A program made the position numbers and the translations under genes. This document shows positions 55,072 to 63,994 of a stretch of 64,000 bases of DNA, piece by piece. Positions within the stretch are counted from its first letter, which is position 1. Every line of letters starts with the position of its first letter. Under the pieces are notes generated by a model. It saw only the letters and a program-made list of their open reading frames with translations, made no database searches and was not told the origin of the DNA. Source of the DNA: Natrinema salsiterrestre (GTDB lineage: Archaea; Halobacteriota; Halobacteria; Halobacteriales; Natrialbaceae); assembly GCF_029502005.1 (NCBI RefSeq), contig NZ_JAMQOT010000003.1:293563-357562 (forward strand). The letters are read 5' to 3'.

Positions 55072-55452
55072 ATGCGACGAGATATGAACGACGCGCTCGT
55101 CGTCGGCGGCTGCTTCGTCCTCGCACTCTCGCTCGCCGGCCTCACCGGCTTCCTCACCGCAAGTCCTGCGATACTCGGCGTGACGGCCGCCGGAACGGCG
55201 ATCTATCTGGCCGTCGGAGTCGGACTCCCGCAGTACCTCCTGTCGCGGCGGAGCGGGTCGTCCATCCAGTTGGGGCTGGCCGCTCTCGGAGTCGTCGCCG
55301 GAGTCGGTGTGGCGGTCGCGGGCGTCGCGATCGGCTCTCCGCACGACGAGTCGAGCATCGGGCTCGTCGCGATCCTGTCGGTCGTCGTCCTCGGCAACCT
55401 CATCGGTGCGGGGCTTCGCGAGTTCCGAACCGGCTATCGATCCGCGTCATAG
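55072..55452 (+). CDS. Four-helix membrane protein, unknown function
   Basis: A 126-residue hydrophobic protein with about four membrane helices (ALVVGGCFVLALSLAGLTGF, then ILGVTAAGTAIYLAVGVGL, LGLAALGVVAGVGVAVAGVA and VAILSVVVLGNLIGAGL). Translation may begin at ATG 55072 or 55084. No family recognised. It lies 46 bases after the phosphodiesterase gene on the same strand. Confidence 0.65.
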   Translation: MRRDMNDALVVGGCFVLALSLAGLTGFLTASPAILGVTAAGTAIYLAVGVGLPQYLLSRRSGSSIQLGLAALGVVAGVGVAVAGVAIGSPHDESSIGLVAILSVVVLGNLIGAGLREFRTGYRSAS

Positions 55453-55554
55453 GGACCGCTCGTCTCTCGAGTCAGTACGTGACGAACCGCGACGGCCCGG
55501 CGGGACGCCGGTCCGATTCGATCCCGTTTTCCGCCCGGCAACGAATCGCCAGCC

Positions 55555-55968
55555 ATGGACGAAGTCATTCGCGCTCGCGGCCACGAGAACGTCAGCGCCG
55601 AGCACGCGAGCACGTTCGAAGTGACGACGGACGACTACCTCACTCCCGCCGGCGACTGCATTCTCGCGGTCGAGGCCGACCGCGCGCCGGCGGACTTCGA
55701 CCCCGAATTCGTCGAGGCGTGTCGGGACGCCGATGCGACGATCACGGTCACGATCGAGGCCGGCGGGTACGCGGAGTCCGTGACCGGGCGGGGCGATCCC
55801 GACCTCGAGTTCGCGAACGAGCGCAGCGCGGTCGGGCGCACGAGCGAGTACGTCGACGACCGGACAGTCGTGGTGGATTCGGAGTTCGCGGCCGAAGGCT
55901 TCGATCGCGACCTCGTCGCCGCGCTGGCCGACGGGGCCGAGGCGACGGTGACGATCACCGTCGAGTAG
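55555..55968 (+). CDS. DUF371 family protein
   Basis: A 137-residue protein with the DUF371 pattern: RGHENVSAEHASTFEVTTDD, then YLTPAGDCILAVEADRAP with its strictly spaced GDC, and RSAVGRTSEYVDDRTVVVDS. DUF371 is a widely conserved archaeal family of unknown function. Cys37 in GDC is its only invariant-looking Cys. It lies 102 bases upstream of nth on the same strand. Confidence 0.85.
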   Translation: MDEVIRARGHENVSAEHASTFEVTTDDYLTPAGDCILAVEADRAPADFDPEFVEACRDADATITVTIEAGGYAESVTGRGDPDLEFANERSAVGRTSEYVDDRTVVVDSEFAAEGFDRDLVAALADGAEATVTITVE

Positions 55969-56069
55969 ACGGTGGCGTGGCGGTACCGACCGCGGGGATT
56001 CCTCGAACTGTGGCCGCTGCCGGCGGAGAGTCCGTCGCGGTTTTGCTCTCGGAGTCCGAACGGCGAGGC

Positions 56070-56882
56070 ATGAGTGACGATCCGGAACCTGCGGTCAATA
56101 TCAGCGGTGGCACGGCGGGCGGCGGGGCGGCGGCCGAGTTCGATCCGGCGACCGCGGACACCCGCGCGGAGGAGGTCGTCGACCGACTGGGCGAACTGTT
56201 CTGGCAGAAGGAGTACGGCGGCCGCGATGCGTTCACCTGCCTCGTGCGAACCATCCTGAGCCAGAACACCAGTGACAAAGCGAGCCAGCCGGCTCACGAT
56301 GCGCTGATCGATCGCTACGACGGCGACGGTATCGACCTCGCCGAATCCCTCGCGAGCGCCGAGCGATCGACGCTCGCCGAAACGATCAGCGGCGCGGGCC
56401 TGTACAACCAGAAGTCCGAAACCATTATCGACACCGCCGCGTGGGTCCTCGAGGAGTTCGGCTCGGCCGCGGCGTTCGACGCCTTCGTCAAAGACGAGGA
56501 GCCGTCGGTCGTCCGCGAGACGCTTCTCGAGGTACGGGGCGTCGGGCCGAAGACCGCCGACTGCGTCCTGCTCTTCGCGGGCGGTCGCGGCGGCGTCTTC
56601 CCCGTCGACACGCACGTCCATCGGATCTACCGGCGCATGGGGATCGCAGACGCGGACGCGGACCACGAGGACGTTCGGGCCGTCCTCGAGCGCGACGTCC
56701 CCGCGGCGAAGTGCGGCTTCGGTCACACTGCGACGATCCAGTTCGGCCGGGAGTACTGCACGGCGCGCAAACCGGCCTGTCTCGAGGATCCCGACGCCTG
56801 CCCGATGGCCGATCTGTGCGATCAGGTCGGCGTCTACCCCGCGACGGACGAGGTCGTCGATCCCACCGAGACGCTCGAATAG
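56070..56882 (+). CDS. nth: Endonuclease III (DNA glycosylase/AP lyase)
   Basis: A 270-residue HhH-GPD base-excision repair enzyme acting on oxidised pyrimidines. The helix-hairpin-helix carries the catalytic Lys in LLEVRGVGPKTADCVLL, and the Asp is in FPVDTHVHRI. Four cysteines follow in a CTARKPACLEDPDACPMADLC arrangement for a 4Fe-4S cluster, but with spacing x6-x6-x5 instead of x6-x2-x5. The start at 56070 (MSDDPEPAVN) includes a Gly/Ala-rich leader of 20 residues. Confidence 0.92.
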   Translation: MSDDPEPAVNISGGTAGGGAAAEFDPATADTRAEEVVDRLGELFWQKEYGGRDAFTCLVRTILSQNTSDKASQPAHDALIDRYDGDGIDLAESLASAERSTLAETISGAGLYNQKSETIIDTAAWVLEEFGSAAAFDAFVKDEEPSVVRETLLEVRGVGPKTADCVLLFAGGRGGVFPVDTHVHRIYRRMGIADADADHEDVRAVLERDVPAAKCGFGHTATIQFGREYCTARKPACLEDPDACPMADLCDQVGVYPATDEVVDPTETLE

Positions 56883-57098
56883 CGGTCGAGAATCGGGTGT
56901 CCTCGGTATCGGTCGACGATCTCGTCCCACGGCTGCTGAGTCGCTCGTCCACGAGGCGCGTCGGAACTGCGAGGTCGTGGTTCCCACCCAGTCGGTAGTT
57001 GGGGAATGAACTGCAGACATGGCGTATGGGATTCATTCGAAAGCGTTTCGAGCTTCACAACTGTTTTATGTTGGAATCGGGGTAGACCCGGGGTACCA

Positions 57099-58247
57099 AT
57101 GCCTGCAAACCCGGATCGGGTTGCAGAGACGAGCGAGTCAGAGTCGGAATCGACATCGACAACCGAACGAGTGCGGGAGTCCGTCTCGCGTCGAGGATTG
57201 TTGTCGGCGACGGCGGCCGGATCGGCGACCGCCCTGGCCGGCTGTACGGAACTGGTCTCCAGCGGCGGCGGCGATCCGCTCCGCGTCAGCGTCTGGAGCG
57301 GGAACTACGCGGACCGGTTCAAGAAATCGGTGGTCCCCAGATACGAAGAGGAGTTCGACGCGGAGATCCAGGTTCAGGAGGGCTGGAGCGATATTCTCAG
57401 CAACATCCAGACGGCGCCGGACGACGACCCGCCGTACGACGTCACGATCACGGAGGGGAACTTCTACTACTACGGCCGACAGGACGACCTCTTCCACGAG
57501 ATCAGGCGGGAGAACGTCCCGAACGCCGACGAACTCATCGATCACTACGCGGAGTTCCGGAGCACGGAGTACGGGATGCCGGTCGACGGTGCACCCTGTA
57601 CGATCGTGCACCGGGAGGACATCGACTTCGAGCCGGAGTCCTGGGCCGACCTCTCCTCGACGGCCGTCCAGGAAAGTAACGGGGTGGGCGTCGACACCGG
57701 CTTCTGGTGGTATCCGATGTACGCCGCGGCCGTCGGTATGGACGACCGAGAACTCGGGGAGGAGATGCACGATCCCGACCTCCACGACGACGTCTTCGAG
57801 ACCGTTCGAGACTGGCCGATCGAAAGCTGGGCGAGCTCCGGCGAAGACATCTGGCAGGCCTTCCAGAACGACGTCATCGACGTCGCCCAGTGGTACTACG
57901 AGCAGGTGGAGTACGACATCGACAGCTACGACGGGCTGACCCACACGATGCCCGAGGAGACGACCGGGTATCTGAACCACTGGTGCGTCGTCAAGGGCAC
58001 CGACAAGCGAGACCGGGCCGAGGAGTTCGTCAACTTCCTCATGGACGCCGAGGTCCAGTCGGCCTGGTCCGAGGAGATGCCGACCCTGTTCTGTAACGAG
58101 AACACCGAGTACGCCGGCGACCTGGCCGACGATCTGCCCAGCAACAGCGAGGAAGCGGCCAACATCGCCTTCCCGGACTGGGAGTTCCTCTCGGACTACA
58201 GCGGGGAGCTCTCCAACGAGTTCACCGCGATGCAAACGAACTCCTAA
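57099..58247 (+). CDS. PotD-like ABC transporter substrate-binding lipoprotein
   Basis: A 382-residue family 1 extracellular solute-binding protein. A Ser/Glu-rich leader precedes a twin-arginine motif (SRRGLLSATAAG, about residues 31-42) and a lipobox ALAGC. The body has LRVSVWSGNYADRFKKSVVP and typical PotD-type NHWCVVKGTDKRDRAEEFVN. It starts the SBP-ATPase-permease-permease operon. Spermidine/putrescine or a related cation is the usual ligand of the group; the true ligand is unknown. A TGTTTTATG promoter-like patch lies about 33 bases before the ATG. Confidence 0.87.
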   Translation: MPANPDRVAETSESESESTSTTERVRESVSRRGLLSATAAGSATALAGCTELVSSGGGDPLRVSVWSGNYADRFKKSVVPRYEEEFDAEIQVQEGWSDILSNIQTAPDDDPPYDVTITEGNFYYYGRQDDLFHEIRRENVPNADELIDHYAEFRSTEYGMPVDGAPCTIVHREDIDFEPESWADLSSTAVQESNGVGVDTGFWWYPMYAAAVGMDDRELGEEMHDPDLHDDVFETVRDWPIESWASSGEDIWQAFQNDVIDVAQWYYEQVEYDIDSYDGLTHTMPEETTGYLNHWCVVKGTDKRDRAEEFVNFLMDAEVQSAWSEEMPTLFCNENTEYAGDLADDLPSNSEEAANIAFPDWEFLSDYSGELSNEFTAMQTNS

Positions 58248-58286
58248 CAGACGTTATCGCACCTGCTTTCGTTACCCACTCAATTC

Positions 58287-59426
58287 ATGTCAGAAATTAC
58301 GCTTTCCGGACTCGAGAAACGGTACGGAGACACGCTCGCCGTCGAGGACGTCTCGGTGACGATCGACGACGGCGAACTGCTCTGTCTGCTCGGGCCAAGC
58401 GGGAGCGGCAAATCGACGACGCTCCGGATGCTCGCCGGCCTCGAGACGCCGACCGACGGCACGATCCACATCGGCGACGAGGACGTGACCGACCGCCCCG
58501 CGTACGAACGCACCACCGCGACGGTGTTCCAGGACTGGGCGCTGTTCCCCCACAAGACGGTCATCGAGAACGTCGCCTTCGGACTGAAGATGGAGGGCGT
58601 GGGGAAAACGGAGCGCCGCGAGCGGGCCCGCGGAATGCTCGAGCGCGTTCGAATGGAGTCCCACGCCGACGAGAACCCGATGAACCTCAGCGGCGGCCAG
58701 AAACAGCGGGTCGCACTCGCGCGGGCGCTGGCGGTCAACCCCGACGTGCTGTTGCTCGACGAGCCGCTCTCGAACCTCGATAAACGGCTCAGCGAGGACA
58801 TGCAGATCGAACTTCGCGAGATCCACGAGGAGTTCGAGGAGACGTTCGTCCACGTGACCCACGATCAGGACGAGGCCTTCACCCTGGCCGATCGGATCGG
58901 CATCATGGCGGAGGGCAACCTCGTGCAGGTCGGGGAACCCGACGAGGTCTACGAGAATCCGAAGAACCGGTTCATCGAAGGGTTCCTCGGCGATACGAAC
59001 TTCGTCGAGGGCACGGTCGAACGAACGACGCCGGACTCGATTCGCGTCGAGACCGAACTCGGTCGCGAAGTCGTGCTCTCGACGGCGAACCCCGACGCGC
59101 TCACCGAGGGAACGTCGCTGACGCTGTCGCTTCGTCCCGAGATCCTCTCGACGGAATCGGCCGAATCGGGGTCCGAGGACGACGCGACGGGTCGGCCCGC
59201 GCTCGCCGACGGCAGCACGACGAACTCCATCGTCGGGACGGTCGAGAACGTGCTCTACCGGGGGTCGACGGTTCGCTACTCCGTCGCAGTCGACGGGACG
59301 TCGATGTTCGTCGAGCGCACCGTCGCCGACTCCGGCGAGTTCGACGCCGGCGACGAGGTCCGGATCAGTTGGGACGGCGCGGACGTCCTCGCGTTCCGGG
59401 ACGACGGCTCGAGGGTCGACCTGTAA
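58287..59426 (+). CDS. PotA-like ABC transporter ATP-binding protein
   Basis: A 379-residue ABC ATPase of the spermidine/iron/thiamine group. Walker A is GPSGSGKSTTLRM, the signature is LSGGQKQRVALARAL, Walker B is VLLLDEPLSNLDK and the His switch is HVTHDQDEAF. Residues from about 240 form the C-terminal TOBE regulatory domain, ending LAFRDDGSRVDL, with a Ser/Glu/Asp-rich insert near residues 290-310. It starts 39 bases after the binding protein and is followed by the permease after two bases. Confidence 0.93.
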   Translation: MSEITLSGLEKRYGDTLAVEDVSVTIDDGELLCLLGPSGSGKSTTLRMLAGLETPTDGTIHIGDEDVTDRPAYERTTATVFQDWALFPHKTVIENVAFGLKMEGVGKTERRERARGMLERVRMESHADENPMNLSGGQKQRVALARALAVNPDVLLLDEPLSNLDKRLSEDMQIELREIHEEFEETFVHVTHDQDEAFTLADRIGIMAEGNLVQVGEPDEVYENPKNRFIEGFLGDTNFVEGTVERTTPDSIRVETELGREVVLSTANPDALTEGTSLTLSLRPEILSTESAESGSEDDATGRPALADGSTTNSIVGTVENVLYRGSTVRYSVAVDGTSMFVERTVADSGEFDAGDEVRISWDGADVLAFRDDGSRVDL

Positions 59427-59428
59427 CG

Positions 59429-60352
59429 ATGTCCGGAACCCACTCGTCGTTACCGGCACCGGTCGCTCGAGTCTGGGAGCCGCTGCTGGAGCGATCCCGC
59501 TCGAAGCGGGCGCTGTTGCTGATGGCACCGCTCCTGCTGTTCGAGTTGCTGCTCTTCGTCGCGCCGTTCCTGATCCTGCTGCGGATCAGCGTCACCGAGG
59601 GATCGACGGACCTCCGATACGCTCCCGGGACGTGGTCGCTCGAGGGGTACGCGGAGGTGTTCTCCACCGACGTGCTGCTGAGCGCCATCGCCTACTCGTT
59701 CAAGATGGGGCTGACCGCCACGGCGATCACGGTCGTGATCGCGACGGGGTACGCCTACGCGATCTGGCGAGCCGAGGGACTGCTCAAATCAGTGCTGCTG
59801 TTCTCGGTCATCCTGCCCCTGCTGACGACGCTCGTGATCAAGACGTACGCGTTCTGGCCGCTACTCTCGCCCACGGGGACGGTCAACGACGTCCTGGTCT
59901 CGTTGAACCTGATCTCGGAGCCGATCCAGTTCGTTCCCGGCACGATCGGCGTGATCGTGGGCCAGGTCTACATCGTGTTGCCCTACGCCGTGCTGGCGAT
60001 CTACAGCGTGCTGTCGACGATGGACTGGGGGCTCGTCGAAGCCGCGCGCGATCTCGGGGCGAGCCGCCCTCGCGCGTCGCTCGAAATCGTCGTTCCCCAG
60101 GCGATGCCCGGAATCATCGTCGCGACCGTGATCTCCTTCGCCTGGAGCGTCGGCGCGTACGCCGCCCCGGGCCTGCTCGGCGCCGGCGACGATCTGGCGT
60201 TCGCGCTCGAGGTCGAACAGCGGTTGCTGTCGAACCTCCAGTGGGAGGTCGCGACGGCATACGCGCTCGTCATGCTCCTCCTGATGCTCGTGAGCGTCGC
60301 CGCTCTCACTGCCGTTCTCAACGTCTTCGGAGGTGAGTTCGAATATGCATAG
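59429..60352 (+). CDS. PotB-like ABC transporter permease
   Basis: A 307-residue membrane protein with about six helices. The EAA loop VEAARDLGASRPRASLEIV contacts the ATPase, and PQAMPGIIVATVISF follows. The start at 59429 (MSGTHSSLPAP) lies two bases after the ATPase stop. The gene ends inside the start of the second permease gene, with an eight-base overlap. Confidence 0.92.
   Translation: MSGTHSSLPAPVARVWEPLLERSRSKRALLLMAPLLLFELLLFVAPFLILLRISVTEGSTDLRYAPGTWSLEGYAEVFSTDVLLSAIAYSFKMGLTATAITVVIATGYAYAIWRAEGLLKSVLLFSVILPLLTTLVIKTYAFWPLLSPTGTVNDVLVSLNLISEPIQFVPGTIGVIVGQVYIVLPYAVLAIYSVLSTMDWGLVEAARDLGASRPRASLEIVVPQAMPGIIVATVISFAWSVGAYAAPGLLGAGDDLAFALEVEQRLLSNLQWEVATAYALVMLLLMLVSVAALTAVLNVFGGEFEYA
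60329..60336 (+). promoter_or_regulatory. Shine-Dalgarno site of the PotC-like gene
   Basis: GGAGGTGA, a full match to the 16S 3' end, lies eight bases before the ATG at 60345. It decides that start over an in-frame alternative at 60333. Such strong sites are typical of internal operon genes in haloarchaea. Confidence 0.7.
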
Positions 60353-61148
60353 AGAGACGATCGAGGACGCGCTCTTCAGGGCGTCCTACCTGTCGATCCT
60401 GGCGTTCATGCTGTTACCGCTCGCGGTCGTCGTGGTGACTTCCTTCGCGGAGTCCGGCCAGCTCCTGTTCCCGCCGGAGAACTACTCGCTGGTTCACTAT
60501 CGCGGGTTCTTCGAGGAGACGCGCTGGATATCGGCGTTCGACAACAGCATCCTCGTCGGCGTCGGAACGACGATCGTCGCGACCGCGCTCGGCGTCACGG
60601 CCGCGTTCGGGCACGAACTCGACGACGGGCGGGCCGGTCAGCTGCTCGCACCGCTCGTCCTCGTCCCGCTGCTGATCCCGCCGATCATCCTCGGGATCTC
60701 GATGCGCGTGTACTTCGTCAGGGCCGGCATGGACGCCTCGTATCTGAGCATCATCCTCGCACACACCCTGTGGGCGACGCCGCTCGTCTACTTCGTGATG
60801 CGGTCGGTGTTCAGCCGGTTCGACTGGCGACTGCTCGACGCCGCGCGCGACCTCGGTGCCGGCCCGATCCAGTCGTTCGTCTACGCCGTCCTCCCCAACG
60901 TCAAACACGGGATCTTCGTCGGCGCGCTCCTGGCCTTCATCGTCAGCCTTCAGGAGTTCGTCATGGCGCTGTTCCTCTCGAGTCACAACACCGAGACCAT
61001 TCCGGTCGTCGCGTGGACGACGCTGCGACAGTCGCTGGACCCGATGGTGAGCGTCGTCTCGACGTTCCTCATCCTCATCTCGATCGGCGCGATCGCGGTC
61101 GCGGCGATCGCGACGAACCTGGACTGGCTCTCGAAACAGCTGTCCTGA
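60345..61148 (+). CDS. PotC-like ABC transporter permease
   Basis: A 267-residue membrane protein with about six helices. The EAA loop is LDAARDLGAGPIQSFVYAVL and SLQEFVMALFLSSHNTETIPV is the typical PotC tail motif. The start is set by the strong ribosome binding site at 60329-60336. It overlaps the PotB-like gene by eight bases and ends the transporter operon. It is convergent with the pirin-like gene, 11 bases apart. Confidence 0.92.
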   Translation: MHRETIEDALFRASYLSILAFMLLPLAVVVVTSFAESGQLLFPPENYSLVHYRGFFEETRWISAFDNSILVGVGTTIVATALGVTAAFGHELDDGRAGQLLAPLVLVPLLIPPIILGISMRVYFVRAGMDASYLSIILAHTLWATPLVYFVMRSVFSRFDWRLLDAARDLGAGPIQSFVYAVLPNVKHGIFVGALLAFIVSLQEFVMALFLSSHNTETIPVVAWTTLRQSLDPMVSVVSTFLILISIGAIAVAAIATNLDWLSKQLS

Positions 61149-61159
61149 TCGGCCGCCGC

Positions 61160-61930
61160 TCAGCGGCCGATCGTCCCCTGACGGGTGATCGGCGCGTCGG
61201 GATCGATACAGAACGCGACGACGAGCGACTCCTCGGTCGCCGTCACGGGGACATCGCCCTCGCCGGTCACGAGTGCGCTTTCGGTGTAGCCGATTGCTGC
61301 TCCCTCGTCACCGACCGTCACGGCACCGTCGAACACGTAGAGATAGGTGTCCCAGCCGGGTCGGGACGGCAGCGTGGCGGTCGCGCCGGCCTCGAGCCGA
61401 CAGTCGTAGAAGTCGACCTCGTTCCGAACGGATAGCGGCGCGTCGCCGCCCTCGGGGCCGAACAGGTGGCGCCACTCGTTGGGGGCCGCGTCGGGAATCG
61501 GCTCGTGCTGGATCCCGGGCTCGAGGTCGAGGCTGTGCGGGCGGACGAAGATCTGTAGCATCCGCAGCGGCGGGTCGTCTTCGTAGGTCTCCTCGGCGTG
61601 CCAGAAGCCGCTGCCGGCGTTCATCACCATCACGTGTTCCGGGTCCGTGACCAGTTCGTTACCCAGCCGGTCGTCGTGGCGCATCACGCCGTCGGGTACC
61701 CACGAGATGATCTCCTCGTTGCGGTGCTGGTGCATTCGGATCAGCGTCCCCGGATCCATGAACGACTCGACGACCGTCGCCAGCGGCCCGTAGCCGTGGT
61801 CGTCGTGTCCCGGGACCGCGTGCCCGGGGAAGTTGAGGTGGATTCTGAATTTGCCCTGATTCTGCGAAACGTCCGTTCGCGGAGCCGTGTGGATGCGAGT
61901 TCCCGTTTCCGCTGCCGTCGAATCGTCCAT
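61160..61930 (-). CDS. Pirin-like bicupin protein
   Basis: A 256-residue bicupin of the pirin/YhhW family. The metal site is visible in MHQHRNEEIISWVPDGVMRH (His, His, Glu) and in the later GSGFWHAEET. The C-terminal cupin is DTYLYVFDGAVTVGDEGAAI. Relatives have quercetinase activity or act as regulators; here the substrate is unknown. The gene is convergent with the transporter operon and divergent from the histidine kinase. Confidence 0.85.
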   Translation of the reverse strand: MDDSTAAETGTRIHTAPRTDVSQNQGKFRIHLNFPGHAVPGHDDHGYGPLATVVESFMDPGTLIRMHQHRNEEIISWVPDGVMRHDDRLGNELVTDPEHVMVMNAGSGFWHAEETYEDDPPLRMLQIFVRPHSLDLEPGIQHEPIPDAAPNEWRHLFGPEGGDAPLSVRNEVDFYDCRLEAGATATLPSRPGWDTYLYVFDGAVTVGDEGAAIGYTESALVTGEGDVPVTATEESLVVAFCIDPDAPITRQGTIGR

Positions 61931-62244
61931 TACGTCGTGGTAGGTCGCCGGGCGTAAATGAGTTCTGCGCGTCGGTACGCCAGTTGAGGGCCGTACGGAG
62001 GGCAGTCGGCAGCGGCTCGCTGGACGTCACGCCGGTAGTGCCAAAACGTTAATGACTCATGCAGAGTATACAGTATTGACAGCATTACACATATTTTCTC
62101 TCATAGTACGACGACATCCCTCGAGTGGTCTGCCGGTTCGAGTATCGACCGTGTGAGCGGGGCGACGTCGCGGTGGAGGCGGCGACGAGACGTCCCGACG
62201 TGGACCCGCTCGAGGCGACGAATCCGTTCCCCAGAGCGCCGTCT
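61931..62244. other. 314-base intergenic region between pirin-like and histidine kinase genes
   Basis: Divergent spacer. An AT-rich stretch at about 62050-62100 (including CAGTATTGACAGC and ACACATATTTTC) is the probable kinase promoter, which would leave a leader of about 120 bases before the ATG at 62245. A GTG at 62125 is in frame with the kinase and could give a longer form. No other gene seen. Confidence 0.45.
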
Positions 62245-63915
62245 ATGACGTACGAATTCACTCCGCTCGCGTTGCCGTACATCGCCGCTACCGTCATCTG
62301 TACCGTGCTATTGGCGACGATCTGGCATCACCGTGACCGCCGGGGTGCGAAGGGGTTCATCCTCGACATCGTCGGCGTGATCGTTCTCTCCGTGACGGTG
62401 ACCCTCCAGCTGTCCGCCACGGTGGAATCACTGAAACTCTTCTGGTGGAACTGGCGATTCATGGCGGGGCCGTTCATGGCGATCGGCTATCTGCTGATGG
62501 CGGTCGAGTATACTAACAACGAGGAGTACATCACCTATCGAAACGGCGCCGTCCTCGCCGTCGTTCCGGTGTTGGCGCAGTTCGCCGCGTGGACGAACCA
62601 CAGTCACGGATTGCTGTACTCCGCCTCGTTCGACCCGACAACGGGGCTCCTGATTCCCGCATTCGAACCGTTGTACTGGGTGTACGCCGCTGTGATGATG
62701 GCGTATCTCGGTCTCGGCGTCTACCTCCTCGTCCGGCTGTTTCGCTCGCTGCCGGGGTTCGAAAAGCAGGTGGGAATTCTCGTCGCGACGATACTGTTCG
62801 TGACTCTCGGACTGGTCGTCTGGTGGCTCGGACTCGTCACCCTCGATACGCTCGCCCTGACGAGCACGGTGAAGGTCGTCGGCTTCTACATCGCAGTCGA
62901 TCGGTTGCAGCTCCTCGATATCGTCCCCGTCGCACGGACCAAAGTGATCGACAACATGCAGGACGCCGTCTTCGTCGTCAACGCGGCGAATCGGATCGTC
63001 GACGCCAACCCCTCGGCCAAGCGGTTCGCGGGCACCGACGTCGTCGTCGGAGACCCGCTCGAGGACGTGTTTCCCTCCCCCGTAATCTCGGAGTTCGACG
63101 ACGTCTCCGAGGCTCAGAGCGAACTCTCGATCGATATCGACGGCGAACCCAGGCACTTCGCCATTCAGATCTCGCCGCTCACGAGTTCCCGAGGGAAACG
63201 GACGGGTCGGCTGATCGTCCTGCGAGACGTGACGCAGTTGAAAAACCGCGAACGGGAGCTGACCGTGCTCAACCGGATCGTTCGCCATGACATCAGAAAC
63301 GAGATGAACGTGATCACCGGCCGCGGCGACCTCCTCTCCGAGCACGTCGAACCCGACGGCGAGGACCACCTCGACTTGATGCTCGAGAGCAGCAATCACG
63401 TCATCGAACTCACCGAGGTCGTCGGCGATCTCATGGAGACCCTGACTACCGACGGCGATCTGGACGTCAAACCGGTTCATCTGGAGCCGGTCGTCTGGAA
63501 CCAACTCGAGAAGGCCCGCACCAGCTACCCGCAGGCCGAATTCGAGCTGGGCGACTACTCGTCGTCGGCACCGGTCGTTCGCGCGAACGAGATGCTCTCG
63601 TCCGTCTTTACCAACCTCCTCAACAACGCGGTCTTGCACAACGGATCGGACACGCCCCGCGTAGTGGTCTCCGTCGAGGACCGGGACGAGACGGTCCGCG
63701 TCCGCGTCTCGGACAACGGCCCCGGCGTCCCCGACGGACAGCGCGAGGAAATCTTCGGTCGCGGCGAGAAGGGCCTCGAGAGCGAGGGAACCGGCGTCGG
63801 CCTCTACCTCGTCGCCACCCTCGTGGGGGGCTACGGCGGCGACGTGTGGGTCGAAACCGCCGACCAGGGAGGCGCGTCGTTCGTCGTCGAACTCCCGAAA
63901 GTCGAGACTCCGTAA
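62245..63915 (+). CDS. 7TM-PAS sensor histidine kinase
   Basis: A 556-residue membrane kinase. The first 215 residues form seven helices of the histidine-kinase 7TM input domain (MTYEFTPLALPYIAATVICT onward). A PAS domain covers about 232-335 (VIDNMQDAVFVVNAANRIVD). The H-box is IVRHDIRNEMNVI with His348, and the ATPase has SVFTNLLNNAVLHN (N box), DNGPGVPDGQ (G1) and GTGVGLYLVATLV (G2). Haloarchaea use such kinases with partner response regulators; none is adjacent here. The signal is unknown. Confidence 0.9.
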   Translation: MTYEFTPLALPYIAATVICTVLLATIWHHRDRRGAKGFILDIVGVIVLSVTVTLQLSATVESLKLFWWNWRFMAGPFMAIGYLLMAVEYTNNEEYITYRNGAVLAVVPVLAQFAAWTNHSHGLLYSASFDPTTGLLIPAFEPLYWVYAAVMMAYLGLGVYLLVRLFRSLPGFEKQVGILVATILFVTLGLVVWWLGLVTLDTLALTSTVKVVGFYIAVDRLQLLDIVPVARTKVIDNMQDAVFVVNAANRIVDANPSAKRFAGTDVVVGDPLEDVFPSPVISEFDDVSEAQSELSIDIDGEPRHFAIQISPLTSSRGKRTGRLIVLRDVTQLKNRERELTVLNRIVRHDIRNEMNVITGRGDLLSEHVEPDGEDHLDLMLESSNHVIELTEVVGDLMETLTTDGDLDVKPVHLEPVVWNQLEKARTSYPQAEFELGDYSSSAPVVRANEMLSSVFTNLLNNAVLHNGSDTPRVVVSVEDRDETVRVRVSDNGPGVPDGQREEIFGRGEKGLESEGTGVGLYLVATLVGGYGGDVWVETADQGGASFVVELPKVETP

Positions 63916-63952
63916 GGTCGGGTATCGGTGCCGAACGTGTTTCGACGTGGCC

Positions 63953-63994
63953 GACTCGAGCGCCCGCCTCTCCGTCGAGGCGGGCGCTCGAGTC
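63953..63994. repeat. Perfect 18-bp hairpin downstream of the histidine kinase
   Basis: GACTCGAGCGCCCGCCTC at 63953-63970 is exactly complementary to GAGGCGGGCGCTCGAGTC at 63977-63994, with a six-base loop. It starts 37 bases after the kinase stop. There is no U-tract (ACGGGG follows), so it is not a classic terminator. It could protect the mRNA 3' end or act on both strands as a transcription boundary. Confidence 0.6.
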
